A stretch of 64,000 nt of DNA from Jaapia argillacea MUCL 33604 (Eukaryota; Basidiomycota; Agaricomycetes; Jaapiales; Jaapiaceae), in NCBI GenBank assembly GCA_000697665.1, contig KL197716.1:1320214-1384213 (forward strand), given 5' to 3'. This document shows positions 1 through 11,471 of the stretch, one piece after another. Below the pieces are notes generated by a model, which made no database searches, was not told where the DNA came from, and saw nothing but the letters and a program-made list of their open reading frames with translations. Each line of letters opens with the position of its first letter. Position 1 is the first letter of the stretch. Both the position numbers and the translations under genes were made by a program.

Positions 1-1668
1 GCACTCAACCCTTCGGGAAACCTCCTCATTGGGTTCTCCGGAGGCCTTGGATCAACAGTCTTGCTCGACCTGGTGCACAAATCGTATTTCTCTCATCGGA
101 AGCCCAGAGAGAGTGGCGGAGAGGTTGAAGCTGTTCCCGAGCAGCAAGAAACTGGAGCAGGAGATCGTTACCGAGATCCTCGACAAGAGAGAGTTTGGAA
201 GAAGGCAGCGGTTTGTTATGTGGAAGTGGCAGGGGCATTCCCTGGGGTACGTCCTCACCGCTTCTTGATCGTAACATAAGGATGCTTGAAACGAATGCAA
301 TTTGATAGGACAGATGAAAGATAGGACCGAGGACATTCAACGAATTGTCGAAAGTTATGATGATTTTGAGTTCGTGCCGTTGAAGATCGAAGATGCTTTC
401 AATGGGGAGTGGTGGGAGAGTGTTGATCAGTGTCCTAGCTCATCTCTCCTCAACTTTGACATCTCAAACGAAGGTGATACATTCTCGCTTTCACATATTC
501 CTTTGCCGATCTCATTTTCTTCGGGTTTCAGAGCTCCCCTTCTTCCAGAGCGATTCCACTCGTCTTACTCCCCTTGAGCGCCTTCACACCTATCTCTCCA
601 GGCTCCCTTCACCAACAGCTATCCCATCCACAATCCGAACCCTAACCCGGCTCCTCCTCCTCTACACCGCTCACTCAACGTCCTCCTCTCATCTCCTCCT
701 TGGGACTTCTCTTACTTCACTGTCAATATCCCTTATTGCCAGCGTTGCGATGGGCGGAGGTTTCGGAGTTAGCGAGGAGGTGCAAGAGGAGTGGATCCCC
801 CCTCGCTCCGGGATTGAAGGGAGAAAGGAGGTGGGCGTGAGAGTTGTGAGGCCGCTGAGAGACGTTGTAAATAAAGAGTGTGCCACCTGGGCTTGGTGGA
901 ATGGCCTAACTGTCGTTGGACAAGAGACGGTGCCTGGGTTTAAGCAGACCATTGGTGGATTGACGAAAGGTTCGTCCGCTTTTCCTTCCCATCCCCCTTG
1001 CATGCACCCTTGTCTAAAAATGCCCGGAATCCATCCTGACGAACGTTGGAAATGTGTGGTGTAGATTTCATCATTGGCTTGGAGCGCGATTACCCATCTA
1101 CTGTGTCGGCTATTGCTCGAACGTGTGGGAAACTGACGCCCAAAGACGAAGCTGGAGGCCAGTGTGTGATGTGTCAGAGGTATGTGTCCTGCATATTCTT
1201 CGTGGCACGGACCTGATTGTTATACCTTTGTACTATAGACCTGCACAGCGAGGAATGGAGATATGGAAACAACGAATATCCGTCCGATCTCTCGCTGACC
1301 TCGAAGAAGCACCATCGGGTATCCCTATCGGCACGCAAGAGAATCAACCTTCCCTCTCACCTTATCTGTGCTACGCATGTCACGCAACCATGACCAGCAA
1401 GAGCTCACGGGCTAATCCTTCGTCAACGAACGGACCTAAACTCCCCACGTCCACTTCCGATTCCAAGACCGTCTCAAACCTAGTTCCCCTCCCAGTATGG
1501 GTGACTGCTCGACTATTCGGACCCGCGGATAAGGTACAAGCGGAAGACCCGTCTCGTGAGGGCTCTGGGGATGCTCTGCGCGATGGGGAAGTTTGGAGGA
1601 ATGTGGAATTGGGCAGGGAGGAGATGAGGACTGCCGTGAAAGATTTTCTCCTGGATCAGGATGAGTGA
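1..1668 (+). CDS. NCS2: Cytoplasmic tRNA 2-thiolation protein 2 (CTU2/NCS2), 5' end missing
   Basis: The partner subunit of the Ncs6/Ncs2 complex, which adds sulfur to the wobble uridine of Lys, Glu and Gln tRNAs in the cytosol. The frame is open from base 1 and gives LLIGFSGGLGSTVLLDLV, the SGG-type nucleotide-binding loop of the family, so the N-terminus lies outside the window. Exons join across about 249-308, 472-529, 968-1063 and 1180-1239 (all GT..AG). Later parts show the family pattern TVPGFKQTIGGLTK, a CVMC cysteine pair, SPYLCYACHATMTS with another CxxC, and a C-terminal LPLPVWV block. As is usual for NCS2, catalysis is thought to sit in the partner NCS6. The TGA at 1666-1668 ends the gene. 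The nearest gene downstream is on the other strand and converges on it. Confidence 0.9.
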
Positions 1669-2278
1669 TTCGATTGAATGTATTGATGGTTCGATTGTTC
1701 GCCTTGCTCGCCAAGGCCGCCATTCTGGTGAATGTATGAGGACTCGGTGCAGCTTGACCATCCGGGTGATAGACCAACCGCCTGTGGGCGCTGTGTGGTG
1801 AAGCTGAGGCTTCGGACGCTCGGTTTCGACGGACACCAACAGCGTCGACGTTGACGCGCGCGGTTCATCCTCCCTTTTTCATCGTTGTTTGACATTTCTT
1901 CCCTTCAGTGCGGCGATCTTTCCCTATTACCGACCAACAATTGATCCCTCAGTCTCCTTTTCTCTTTCTTTCCTTGCTAACAACGTCTCTTTCATTCAAA
2001 TTCACCCATTTCTCGTCGCCTTCCAGTTCAGTAACACTTTCCAAGCCCCTCCTACCTTGGTGTCCATAGTCGACCTGCAGTAATTGGGTTGCCTATTTGG
2101 GATGTCAAGAATTCGGGCGAGGCAGACAAAGTTCCAGTCGACCGGCGCACCGGCTTCGCTTTCCAGATTGTTCGTTGTTCTTCACATGAAGAAATCAATA
2201 CATCGAAGCAGCTAGATATGTCGAAGTAGAGTATAGGAAGAGGGCACGTCCGACGCAACTGAACATCAGACATTTGTT
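1669..2278. other. Intergenic, no gene seen
   Basis: This is the space between two converging genes. It is C/T-rich in its middle (about 1890-2050) but carries no long frame with recognisable similarity. It probably holds the two 3' UTRs. Confidence 0.5.
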
Positions 2279-3604
2279 TCAGTCCAACCACTTTCTTCTC
2301 GATGCAGTTAGAACAATTCCCTGACCAAGCAGTATCAACCTGTCATACAGCGGATGCAAAGCGCTAGATTTTGTCTTTTGAGATCTCGCCAATCTCTGCT
2401 CGAACATGTCAAGCTTATCTTTGATGGAGGTGAACTCCACTTGCACAGTCTGATCTGGGTTGAAGACTTCTGCGTTGACCCGGAGCCGTTCCCATTCTAA
2501 CAGCATCATGGCAACGAATTGTTGCTTTCCTTCTGCGCTGTAGTTTTCGACAGGAGGCTTTTCAGTAGAAAATTTGAAGCAATCTGCGCGGAAGCGTTGA
2601 AAGCTCTCGAGAGTGGGGGATGGAACAGGTATCGGGTCCGCGTCGGAAGACATTTGTGGCGGAGAATCAGCAGAGGTGGGAGGGTTCGCGTCGAGAGTGA
2701 TATTGGGGGTTACGAGCGAGTTTGAATCTACCGGGACGGTATCGCTAGGCTCTGCAGTGGCGACGGAGCTACTACGAATTGCCGAGCCATCGAGGACGCG
2801 AACCTCGGGGGGAGGAACATTGCTGCCTCCGTCAACGATATCTGGGATGTCTCGACCACGAGTGCCTTCGTAACAACTCTCACGAACCATCGCCACGAGA
2901 TCGCATCGCGCGAGCAACATGTAACGGATCCTCGCATCCTGCCTCATCTTCGAGATCTTGATAACTTCATCCAGACCAAGCCGCTCCCCTTCCTGCTTCG
3001 TTAGTGCCTCTGGGCGTTCGCAAACGGCCACATAAGCATCGTTCAACTAATCCTTGATATCGTAACGAATCCCAACAACGATCTTATCAATTGGAGATGC
3101 CAATGGGAAGAGTTCTCTGATTGCGAGGGTGCGAATCGTGGCAAAGGACCATTCAGTGGCTTGAGCCAGGATAGCGATCCATTCATTCGCGGTAGTAGCA
3201 ACGTGTTGTGCAAAATGACTAAATTGATGCATAATTAAGGCTTTCGGCCGTTTTGAGGAGGTGATAATAACATACACAGGGTACAACACTCCGAGGAAAC
3301 TTTCGAAACTCATGATTGATACGTTGCACAAGACGATGGGACGTGACTCCGAGGAAGTACCGTGCCGACGGAACATAGCCCTAAAGTACTCCGAATCTCG
3401 CTCGAAAAAGAACGAGTGCACCTTGAAGAGGGTGTCCTCGACTAGCAATGGCGATGAAAATCTTGTAACGTCACAAGACGATGAAGGAACGTACCAGGAA
3501 AAACACCATCTCATCCCTGAAATAAAACGTTTCGTGTTTCTTAGCAGTGAAAACAGGAGTAGTGGGTCTGACAGAGGCAACGTGGCGAGTGAAGTCTCCT
3601 CCAT
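2279..3604 (-). pseudogene. BTB/POZ domain protein interrupted by an in-frame TAG at a conserved Trp position
   Basis: The minus strand encodes a basidiomycete BTB/POZ protein. The BTB core reads VEDTLFKVHSFFFERDS, then EYFRAMF, then FESFLGVLYP. An intron (about 3210-3285) leads to NEWIAILAQATEWSF and ATIRTLAIRELFPLA. The family then normally has a Trp in the motif YDIKDW..DAYVAV. Here the codon is TAG (3047-3049) and the frame stays open afterwards for 255 codons: DAYVAVCERPEALT, GLDEVIKISKMRQDAR and a low-complexity tail. The start is uncertain. The ATG at 3604 is in one frame, while a second frame upstream (KKHETFYFRDEMVFFL) looks like the true first exon and needs an intron near 3440-3500 with a weak donor. 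BTB proteins act as adaptors, often for CUL3 ligases; this one's partner is unknown. It may be a young pseudogene, a readthrough or RNA-edited gene, or an assembly error. Confidence 0.7.
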
Positions 3605-3697
3605 CTAACCTCCCATTGGCCGTCGCCAGGAGGGATTGATGATCGTCAAGTGCATCGTGGGCAGACTTGGGGGATGCACCACTGTCACCGACAACTC

Positions 3698-4036
3698 TCA
3701 GAGCATGCCGGCTAGCGAGGAGGATGGATTATTCTCCCCAACATCCTCAAAATCAGATATTTCTGAAGTAGTCGGGGAGAGTGACCCATTCGACGATGTT
3801 GGGCTGGGTGGACGACCTTCGCTTTCGCCCTCGAAAGATGTGTCTTGGTACAGGTTAATGCCGTCGTAGTCCATTGGGCGTTGTGCGGTGGTGGTGGTGG
3901 TCAGATGAGAGAAGCTGTACGCTACGACGCATGCCAGCAGAGGGAGGCAAAGTATACGACATCGTTTCGAATGGGCGGCTATCGCGTGCGTGGGATTGAT
4001 AGCAGGTGTAAAGAGTTGAGACATAGTAGTTAGGAT
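3698..4036 (-). CDS. Hypothetical small protein with one hydrophobic segment (doubtful)
   Basis: A minus-strand frame starting at an internal ATG (near 4036) gives about 110 residues. There is a basic N-terminus, a hydrophobic stretch CLPLLACVVAYSFSHL that could be a signal anchor, and an acidic Ser/Pro-rich tail (GESEGRPPSPTSSNGS). I recognise no family. It lies directly upstream of the BTB gene on the same strand and could be part of that gene's 5' region instead. Composition is the only support. Confidence 0.25.
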   Translation of the reverse strand: MLTTMSQLFTPAINPTHAIAAHSKRCRILCLPLLACVVAYSFSHLTTTTTAQRPMDYDGINLYQDTSFEGESEGRPPSPTSSNGSLSPTTSEISDFEDVGENNPSSSLAGML

Positions 4037-4159
4037 AAAAGTGTACTTGAACAACGGTATCACTGGTCGTGAGGGAGGCACAAACGAGTTATTTATGTAG
4101 ATAGCATGATGGTTGACGGTGCCTTCCTCGCAGTTTGACCGGATTCTCATCTAAGGTGC

Positions 4160-4827
4160 TAGATAACTGATCTTGTAAGCTCCACAGTGGTGGGAGTGGG
4201 GGAGGTCATTGTACAGGTTGCTAATAAATGGGAGCAAGGGCGCAGATGAATCATCGCCCTGATTGTGGGGTATCCTTGGACGACATTGATCATGATTGGG
4301 ATGAATGGCGAACGCTCCAGCGACTAAAGCTCACTGTAAGTCCCTGCAGAATTTGGATCAGTCACGGTGTACATGTCTGTCAATGTTGGCCCGCACTTGA
4401 ACACTGAACGACCAAACATAGCACCTGGTCCGTGCGTCGCGGCGAGGCTATAAAAGGGCCAGACGAATACGTTAACAACTCATACTTACCTTGTGGGCGT
4501 GTTCCCCTTCACATCCTGTGGAGTACGGGCCATTGGTACATTCCATAGCACGGCGACCCTGTCCGCAGAATGTGCTTTTAGCTTGCATGGGCTTCGTGCT
4601 CATGCACTCGCGCAATATTTCCCTGTCCTGCTTCGGCCCTCGGGCTGGGCAGGCCTTTTTTTGCTTCCTCTTTGGGCTAACCCTAACCTCGCGTCCCCAG
4701 CTTGCCTATCTCGAGTACCGTACATAGTATAGCTTGAAATTGGATTGAAAACTGTTCTGTAGTAACTGCATCCTCCTATGAATTTTCAGGGGAATGTAGT
4801 GGCCTCATTTGATACAACCTTTGCGTT
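4160..4827. other. Intergenic, no gene seen
   Basis: No frame with recognisable similarity. A TATA-like tataaaagg lies at about 4450 and a short ctaaccctaacc run at 4677-4688, neither tied to a gene. Confidence 0.4.
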
Positions 4828-6470
4828 TCAAGAACCAACTTCATTGTAGCTCTCGTCAAACACAAACACGAACAATACATCCCATCCTACGAGACCTCCC
4901 TCCCATCCGATGCCCCCTGCGACAACATTTCTATCAATACCTCGCTTCCTGCATTCGAAAGGGATGCATAGATAGAAAATGTCGGAAATCGGGTGGAAGG
5001 GTTGATAGAAGGAAGGGGAGCATGAAAAGACAAAGTTGTGAGACTTACGGGCTCCCAACTGCGATAGCCCTGGCACCCACGCGGAATTGGATGTACTGTA
5101 CGCTTCCATAAACTCGCGCTGTCACACTCCCTACAAGCCATGAAAGCGATTGAGGGCCAAGCCGAAATGGACACGTCAATCTGCTTTCAGCGAGACGAAT
5201 GCTAACGGCGAAGGGCCTTCCCTCGAATACCCAGCCCCGTATGCCTTCCTGCCTGAGGAACATTGCAATACTAAGAACCTTCACAACTCACAAAAGGCTC
5301 GCCAGATCACAAAATCCCGCTGTCGCACCTATCGCCGTCAATGAAGTACATGACCACACTGAATTAGCGAAAGGACACATACCTCGGCAGACTGAGGTCC
5401 CTTGTAAGTTCGAGCCTCGACAACACATCTCCACCAGCGTAAACGAAAATTGTCGCAATACACTCAACAAGACCGTCGGATAATCATAAGGAACGAGGAG
5501 GCGAAACCGCTGCGACATCAGCCTGAGTGTGATTGCTAGGACGGTATCTGATCTTCCCCAGGATTCACCGACATCACTATGATACTGAACATCAGAGGGG
5601 GAGAACGATCCTACCACGCCACGCAAGCCTGGGAATGTTGATTCGTGCAAGTCCTGAGCCTGTCGTGCAGTATGTCGAAAGAACGCTGCATACCTATCAG
5701 GTTTGTAGATCGCCGATCTGGAAAAGAACTCAAAAAAAAAGCGCTCCTGATGGCGAGCGGGATTGTACTTACATCAAAAAGTCAGAAGCGCAACATTCGT
5801 TCACCTTCAATATTATCTTGTCGTAAGAACCAACGAGAAAGGGAGGTTTCAACCGTTCTTGCTTGGAGCGCGTCACATCGTTCAGTACCCTAGGTCATAT
5901 CAAATCAGCTCAGGTACTCGTATCGATCATAGCCACACGGTATCAACTAGTACGCACCATACCAACGTTATTATCCGTTGATGTCAGAGGGCCATGAATT
6001 TGTGCTCCCGAGATAGAATTGTGTAAACCACCTAGACCACTCTCGCATCTTCGCACCTTCTGCATTTATCGACGTTCAGTATTAACTGGGAAACGACCTC
6101 CAAATAGAGCGACATACATCAAGACAGTTCCAGGAGCTGCAAAACGAGGCCTGCCGCTAGCTTGAAATGGGACAAAGGCTGATGATGTTCCGAGTCAAAC
6201 GATTGTTTGAGGCAGACCGCTGTCTCAGTTTGGTCGCATTTTTGGAGCGTACGCATTATGCGAAGGGATTTGGGAGAAGGGATACGAGCGGAAGGTGTTG
6301 AACGAGTGGTGTACGCCAGCGCTAGTGGCACAACTTCTCGCTAGTTGTGATACCCAAGCCAACTTGTGCCATCTCGGGGCTCCTAACGATCTCCAGGACG
6401 CTACTCTCAAAGCACAGCTTCGCAAAACCCAACCAAGATGCATGAAGATCAATTGACTCTGCAGTTTCCA
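4828..6470 (-). pseudogene. Decayed copy of the MLKL-NTD/pseudokinase-like gene
   Basis: Short minus-strand segments match, in the same order, the paralogue at 19-22 kb. LAAGLVLQLLE (about 6120-6160) matches VTGLVLQLLE. AQIHGPL (about 6000) matches AQNHGPL. RVLNDVTR and RWFLRQDNI (about 5830-5900) match RVLNDITR and RRFLRQVNM. ARTYKGPQSAEV (about 5390-5420) matches VRTYEGPQSARV. REFMEAYS (about 5100) fits EEFMSNMD. The pieces lie in different frames and are separated by stops that introns of normal length do not remove, so no continuous reading frame seems possible. The DNA around LQLLE is still nearly the same in both copies. It is a host gene duplicate in decay, about 15 kb from its parent or sister. 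Confidence 0.65.
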
Positions 6471-8069
6471 TGGAGTTTGTATCCGAGTACAAAGGCGAGA
6501 GGAAGGTTGGAGGAACGATAATTCCGTGTCGGTGTTGACAATGAGCGCACATTCGCACGATTATGCATATGATCGGATTCCTCTGGTTTATATGTCCACT
6601 AGCCGCCACCCGTGACTCCGTCCCGGAAGGGTATCTACTATCATTTCCCTACTTGTGCAAAACTTTTCATCAAATGTGTATATCACGGCAACAAACAACC
6701 CTGAGCCATTATGGCTTGGTGTGCGAGTACAATGATATCTTCTCCCTTATATCCATATTTTACCTGATTTATTCATCATGAGGAATGAGTGTCGGGCACC
6801 GACCGAGACGACGACTCTGAAATGTGGCGGCGCGCGGGATATGCAATATTTCTCCGCGCGTGACAATTCGTGACCCAAGCAGGCAAATGTCACGAAATCG
6901 TCACGCAGATTGGCAGGGAGTTTCGTCCTTCCTCCATTATCAGTGCCTTCCACATCTTGCAGGGAGCCGGAGAAATTTGCATTAGTATTCAATTAGGGTG
7001 TATATTTGAATCCCAAAAGCACGAGACGAGAGGCTGAGAGGATCTGGAGGATCTTGGGGTCCGAAGGCCTGACGCCACCCAAGATTTCGACCTTTTCGCC
7101 TCCCATTCTACAACCACTTCATCCTTTCATAATCGGACTTCACAATCCTATTCATAAAGTAGGTGAATAGTCTCCTGAATTTTTGGAGAGGTATCCGATG
7201 GCTGTGGAAGCCACAAATTGCGTTTTGCACAAGTAGGGAACCAATAGTAGCTGAAGACAATGGCTTAAGAAAGCCTGTGATGAATAGTCAAGGAAAACCT
7301 GAGTCTCGGCACCCACGGCGCCGCCGCCACCTTCGAGACTTCGACAATCAGCTATATATTTGTTGCTGTAAACTGTTGGTTGCCCACCCGTATGTTGCCC
7401 TGGATGGTCAACCGATTTTCGGGGTGGGTTCGAAGTTTGATAGACTGGGGAGTGACACCTCTAGCACTGATGTTCCCTTCGACTGCTCAGTTGTCCAAGA
7501 TTGAGAGTGTCACTTTGCCTTCGCACCCGTTTACTACACCTCGCAAGCTGAGTACCCGGCCGACAGCAGGTCGCCCGTGCACTGCCAGAGAGAGTTATTT
7601 ATTGGAAATGGTTGCCTTTTCCAAGAACGATTCAGAGTGTGAGGGCTTGTCAGAATTTCATTGAAGGAGTTGTATAATTCCAGTCTGACTCGGAAATCCA
7701 AACTGTTCGACGCCAGGCAAGTCGCGTGGAAGAGTCACACGCCACATTGGCCACGTGGTTTGTCTTTTTGTCCTTGTTCCGCGACCTGCGACTCTCTACA
7801 TCCACTTCTAATTGTGGGAGTTGCTCAGAGGGATAGATTTTGATCTCCTGAGACATCCATGATTGAGACATTGCTGAATGGAGGTCTGAGGGAGGCCCCA
7901 GGAGGCAAGTGGTTTGTCTGTGACACGTTTGTGACGTGACTTCATTAGTCATCATTTTGGATTGTATTATAGATTACCACACGACAAGACAGTTATCCGA
8001 ACACAAATGGAACGACATGATGAAACAGGCGATATGATATATAATACAACAAACAACATCCCCCTCACC
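6471..8069. other. Intergenic, no gene seen
   Basis: 1.6 kb with only short frames that resemble nothing I recognise. It includes the 3' flank of RAE1 at its right end. Confidence 0.4.
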
Positions 8070-9496
8070 TCACCGCTTGGCCCTCTTCTTCACTTCATCA
8101 TCCTTGCACGCATGCAACATGATCTTGTTGACATGGCCTGGCGTCATCCCAGAATGACCCTTGGACCAATCGTACGAAACAGCATAAGCGAAGATGGTGC
8201 CGTTACGGTTGAAGCAGGTGGCGGAAACTGGTCCTGGGCATGCCTCGAAGGCTATAGGCGAACATCAGGATACGGTTAGCTAGGAATATTGGATTGCGAG
8301 GAGAACATACTCTTCAGGCGAGTGCGAGCATCCTTGTCCCAGAAGTTGATGGTACCATCGGATCCTGGACCACAGCGAATGAGATACGGGACATATGGTT
8401 TTCCTGACGTACGCACCACAGGTGGAAAAGGTTCCATGCACTGGATGGAAAGTAATGTCGTTCACTGCAAAGACTAGGGATTGATCCTTGGAATTAGGTG
8501 TTTGGTCTTTTCGATGACATTTGAACGAAAAATTGTTCCTGAGGAGCGAATGTCAGACTTTTAACTGAGTATCGAGAGGGCCCAACTTACGAAGAGTTCT
8601 TATCATCGACGTATCTTCATCAAATGGTCAACAAAGTTCCAAAGTCGACGGTTACGACACATACTGAATTGCGACACGACCTTCCACGCTCCCAACAGCG
8701 AACCCATCCCCAGTGTTAAAGCACGACACTACACGCGTCTGCCATTTCAACGGCGACATCATTGTCTGCAAAAGGAGTTTTAGGAGATAGCGATGAGGTC
8801 AACTTGTCTCTATACTTTGTGTACCGTCATCGGGTTATTCAAGTTAAATATTTGCAAGTGTCGCTCCGCTGTCCCCACGACCATCAGAGGGTAGGTTACG
8901 TCCATACTATAACACCTCTCCGGAAGGTTGACAGTGCCGACTGGTTGGGCAGAGCGGAGGTCCCAGTACTGCATTGGGCGTTATACGACAACAACTGCAT
9001 TGCGAAAAGGAAAGGGCGTACCTTGACAGTCTTGTCCCAACTTCCTGTCGCGAGAATCCCTCCTTGAGGCGATTCGATCCATTTGACAACTTTGACGGGC
9101 GCGTCGTGTGCCGCCACCTGTTGAGACTGGCCAGTTGTAACATCGAACAAACGCGCAGCGTTATCCGCTCCGCCGGATATCAGCTTGTTTCCTTCCTAAA
9201 GACACGACAAAATGTCAGTGGCCCGCCCCATGACTCCAACTCAAGTACGAACACACCTTGTTCCAACAAACACTTAAAACTGGTCCTTGATGAGAATACA
9301 TCGCCTTCCCCTGCGTCTGTCCAGTCGAGTTCACTTCATATATCCGCACATTGTTATCCCAGCTTCCCACAGCAAGGTAGTCCGCCGCAGAAGAGAAAGC
9401 AAGTGACGAGATGGAGTCCGAAGGTGGATCAGCCACTTCAATGTCCTTGTCCGCTGCCGCTGCAGTGGTTGAAGAAGCAGCACCAAAGAACGACAT
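8070..9496 (-). CDS. RAE1: mRNA export factor Rae1/Gle2, WD40 protein
   Basis: A seven-bladed WD40 protein that binds Nup98-type nucleoporins and takes part in mRNA export at the nuclear pore. The ATG at 9496 starts [20 protein letters not shown]. The first WD repeat is [20 protein letters not shown]. It is followed by [26 protein letters not shown], the typical [12 protein letters not shown] and [11 protein letters not shown], then [12 protein letters not shown] and [20 protein letters not shown]. The C-terminal block [20 protein letters not shown] ends in [14 protein letters not shown] and a TGA at 8070-8072. Introns are seen at about 9150-9215, 8906-9027, 8590-8760 and 8250-8300, among others. 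The upstream gene is divergent, with 508 bp between the two starts. Confidence 0.93.
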
Positions 9497-10004
9497 TTCT
9501 GGATGTCTGCCTAGCAGAAAAGGTGAGAGAGAATGATGGCGCGCGGATGCTGGAGGACGTTGGCTTTTAACGATGAGCAAACAAATGTGAACCAGAGGGC
9601 CGCCACGAGCTGAGACTCATGTTGATGGAAACAGCCACCACAGCATCCTTTGTTCTCGTCCACAATGATTTATTGTCACTTCAATAACCTTCGTCCGGTA
9701 TCACTGGAATCTTTTGTCCAATTGTCTACACTGGCAACCGCAAGCACCAGCACTGATGAGGTCGTCCCCTGCCCAAACGATAAATCTGACTTCTCCTGCG
9801 ACTCAACTTTTCTTGGCCACCGGTTTCTGCCTCTGCTGGTTCTGCCCGACCTCGAAATAGCTTTCGGTTTCCTTTCTTCATCAATGCTGAACCGAAGCGC
9901 CTATCGGCAGTGACGTCGCCTGATCCCCGTATGATTTATAATGCCCCGTTCATTAGGCGTATGGCTACCAGTCTCTGACTGTTCCAACCATCTTTCAACC
10001 AACC
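9497..10004. promoter_or_regulatory. Shared upstream region of RAE1 and the MDR oxidoreductase gene
   Basis: 508 bp between two divergent starts. No coding frame is seen. It must hold both promoters; I see no clear conserved box. Confidence 0.4.
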
Positions 10005-11190
10005 ATGATTCCAAAGACCATGCGTGCAATTGTCTGTCCTCGAGTGCCAATCCCACCCTCGGGACTGCTGTTCGAGTCTTCCTATCCCGCGCCTACCCCA
10101 AAGGCCGGGCACGTCTTGATACGAGTCAAGGCTTTTGGTCTGAATCGCTCAGAGCTTTTCACCAGACAGGGCGCATCACCTGGTATCCAGTTCCCCAGAG
10201 TCTTGGGTATCGAGTGTGTAGGGGTCGTACAAGATGCTGGTGGAGGTAAATGGAAAGAAGGTGATGTCGTCGCTGCTGTTATGGGAGGAATGGGGAGGCA
10301 GTTTGATGGTACGTTCCGTGATTTCATACTGGCCACGATATTCTCGTTAATCATCTGGAGCAGGCGGCTATGCCGAATACACACTCGTACCTCAGTCTCA
10401 AGTATCTGAACCCATCAAACTTCCGGAAGGAATGGGTTGGGATAAGTTTGGGGCTATTCCAGAGACTTTCTTGACAGGTAGGTATTGTTGGTTCCTCTAA
10501 AGCGGGCATGATAAACCAACAAATGCATTCAGCTTGGGCTTCGCTCGCGGTATCTCTCCACTTGAACGAGAAGGATACACTTCTCATCAGGGGAGGAACC
10601 ACTGGGGTTGGTATCGCCTGTGCCACCTTAGCCAAGTCCTCCCTTTTCAAATGCGCCAAAGTTATCTCCACCACCCGTAGCGACAAGAAGGCCAAGCTAT
10701 TGTCGGCTTTCGGCGTCGACCATGTCATCATAGAAGATGAGGCCAAATCCGTTGCGGAAAAGGTCAAGACATTGACTGGAGGGAAAGGAGCAGACAAGTG
10801 TATCGAATTGATCGGCCCGATTACCCTGACCGATTCTTGCGCTGCTCTCAGTGATGATGGTGTTTGCGGCGTGGTTGGAATTGTCGGAGGAGTGTGGATT
10901 TGCAAAGAATTCGATCCCATGGGAACACTTGCTCCTCGCAAAGTACGTGTGCGCCTTTGAGCTCCATGCAGATATTCACGCTGATCACACTCTTGTAGCA
11001 TTTGACTATGTATTCCTCTGCAACGCTTGATATTGGAACGGCCCCGTTACAATGGATAGTGGACGCTGTCGCTCGTGGTGAGGTCAACCTTGGGCTGGAC
11101 AGGGTGTTCAAGATGCACGAAGCTGCTAAGGCTCATGAGTACATGGAGGCCAATATGGCGGCTGGGAAGGTTGTATGTTTGGTGGATTGA
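10005..11190 (+). CDS. Zinc-free MDR quinone oxidoreductase-like protein
   Basis: A medium-chain dehydrogenase/reductase of the quinone-oxidoreductase branch, expected to use NADPH on quinones or enones. The ATG at 10005 gives MIPKTMRAIVCPRV, then VLIRVKAFGLNRSELFTRQG and VLGIECVGVVQDAG (GroES-like domain). After the introns comes the Rossmann part, IRGGTTGVGIACATLAK, FGVDHVIIED and the C-terminal GLDRVFKMHEAAKAHEYMEA. There are three short introns: about 10309-10362, 10478-10530 and 10942-10999. The zinc-binding Cys/His set of classical alcohol dehydrogenases is absent, as is normal in this branch. Residues around the A/GxxGxxG loop look intact. The substrate cannot be told from sequence. 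Confidence 0.88.
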
Positions 11191-11471
11191 CGTCTTCCCA
11201 TATCACCTGGGGCGTTTAGTGTGTAAAACCAGTGTATTATCCATCCCCGACGAATGGATCGACGTTCCCCTCAGGTATTAAAGAAATAGGTCGAGCAAAC
11301 GGCTCCCATTGCACAACAACGAATAGACAACTTGAAAACAAAATACAATTATGCGTTAGAGGATAAAGAGGGTAAATCATGATGTACATTCCATTCCGTG
11401 CAATCTCCTTAGAGCAAATTAGAGCACCACATGAAGCAGACTGTCTATTTTGTCCGTGAGACGAAGGAAAT

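Noticed and set aside
4677-4688. Telomere-like ctaaccctaacc runs here and at 18558-18570
   Set aside because: Only about two repeat units each, far below an interstitial telomere tract, so chance is enough.
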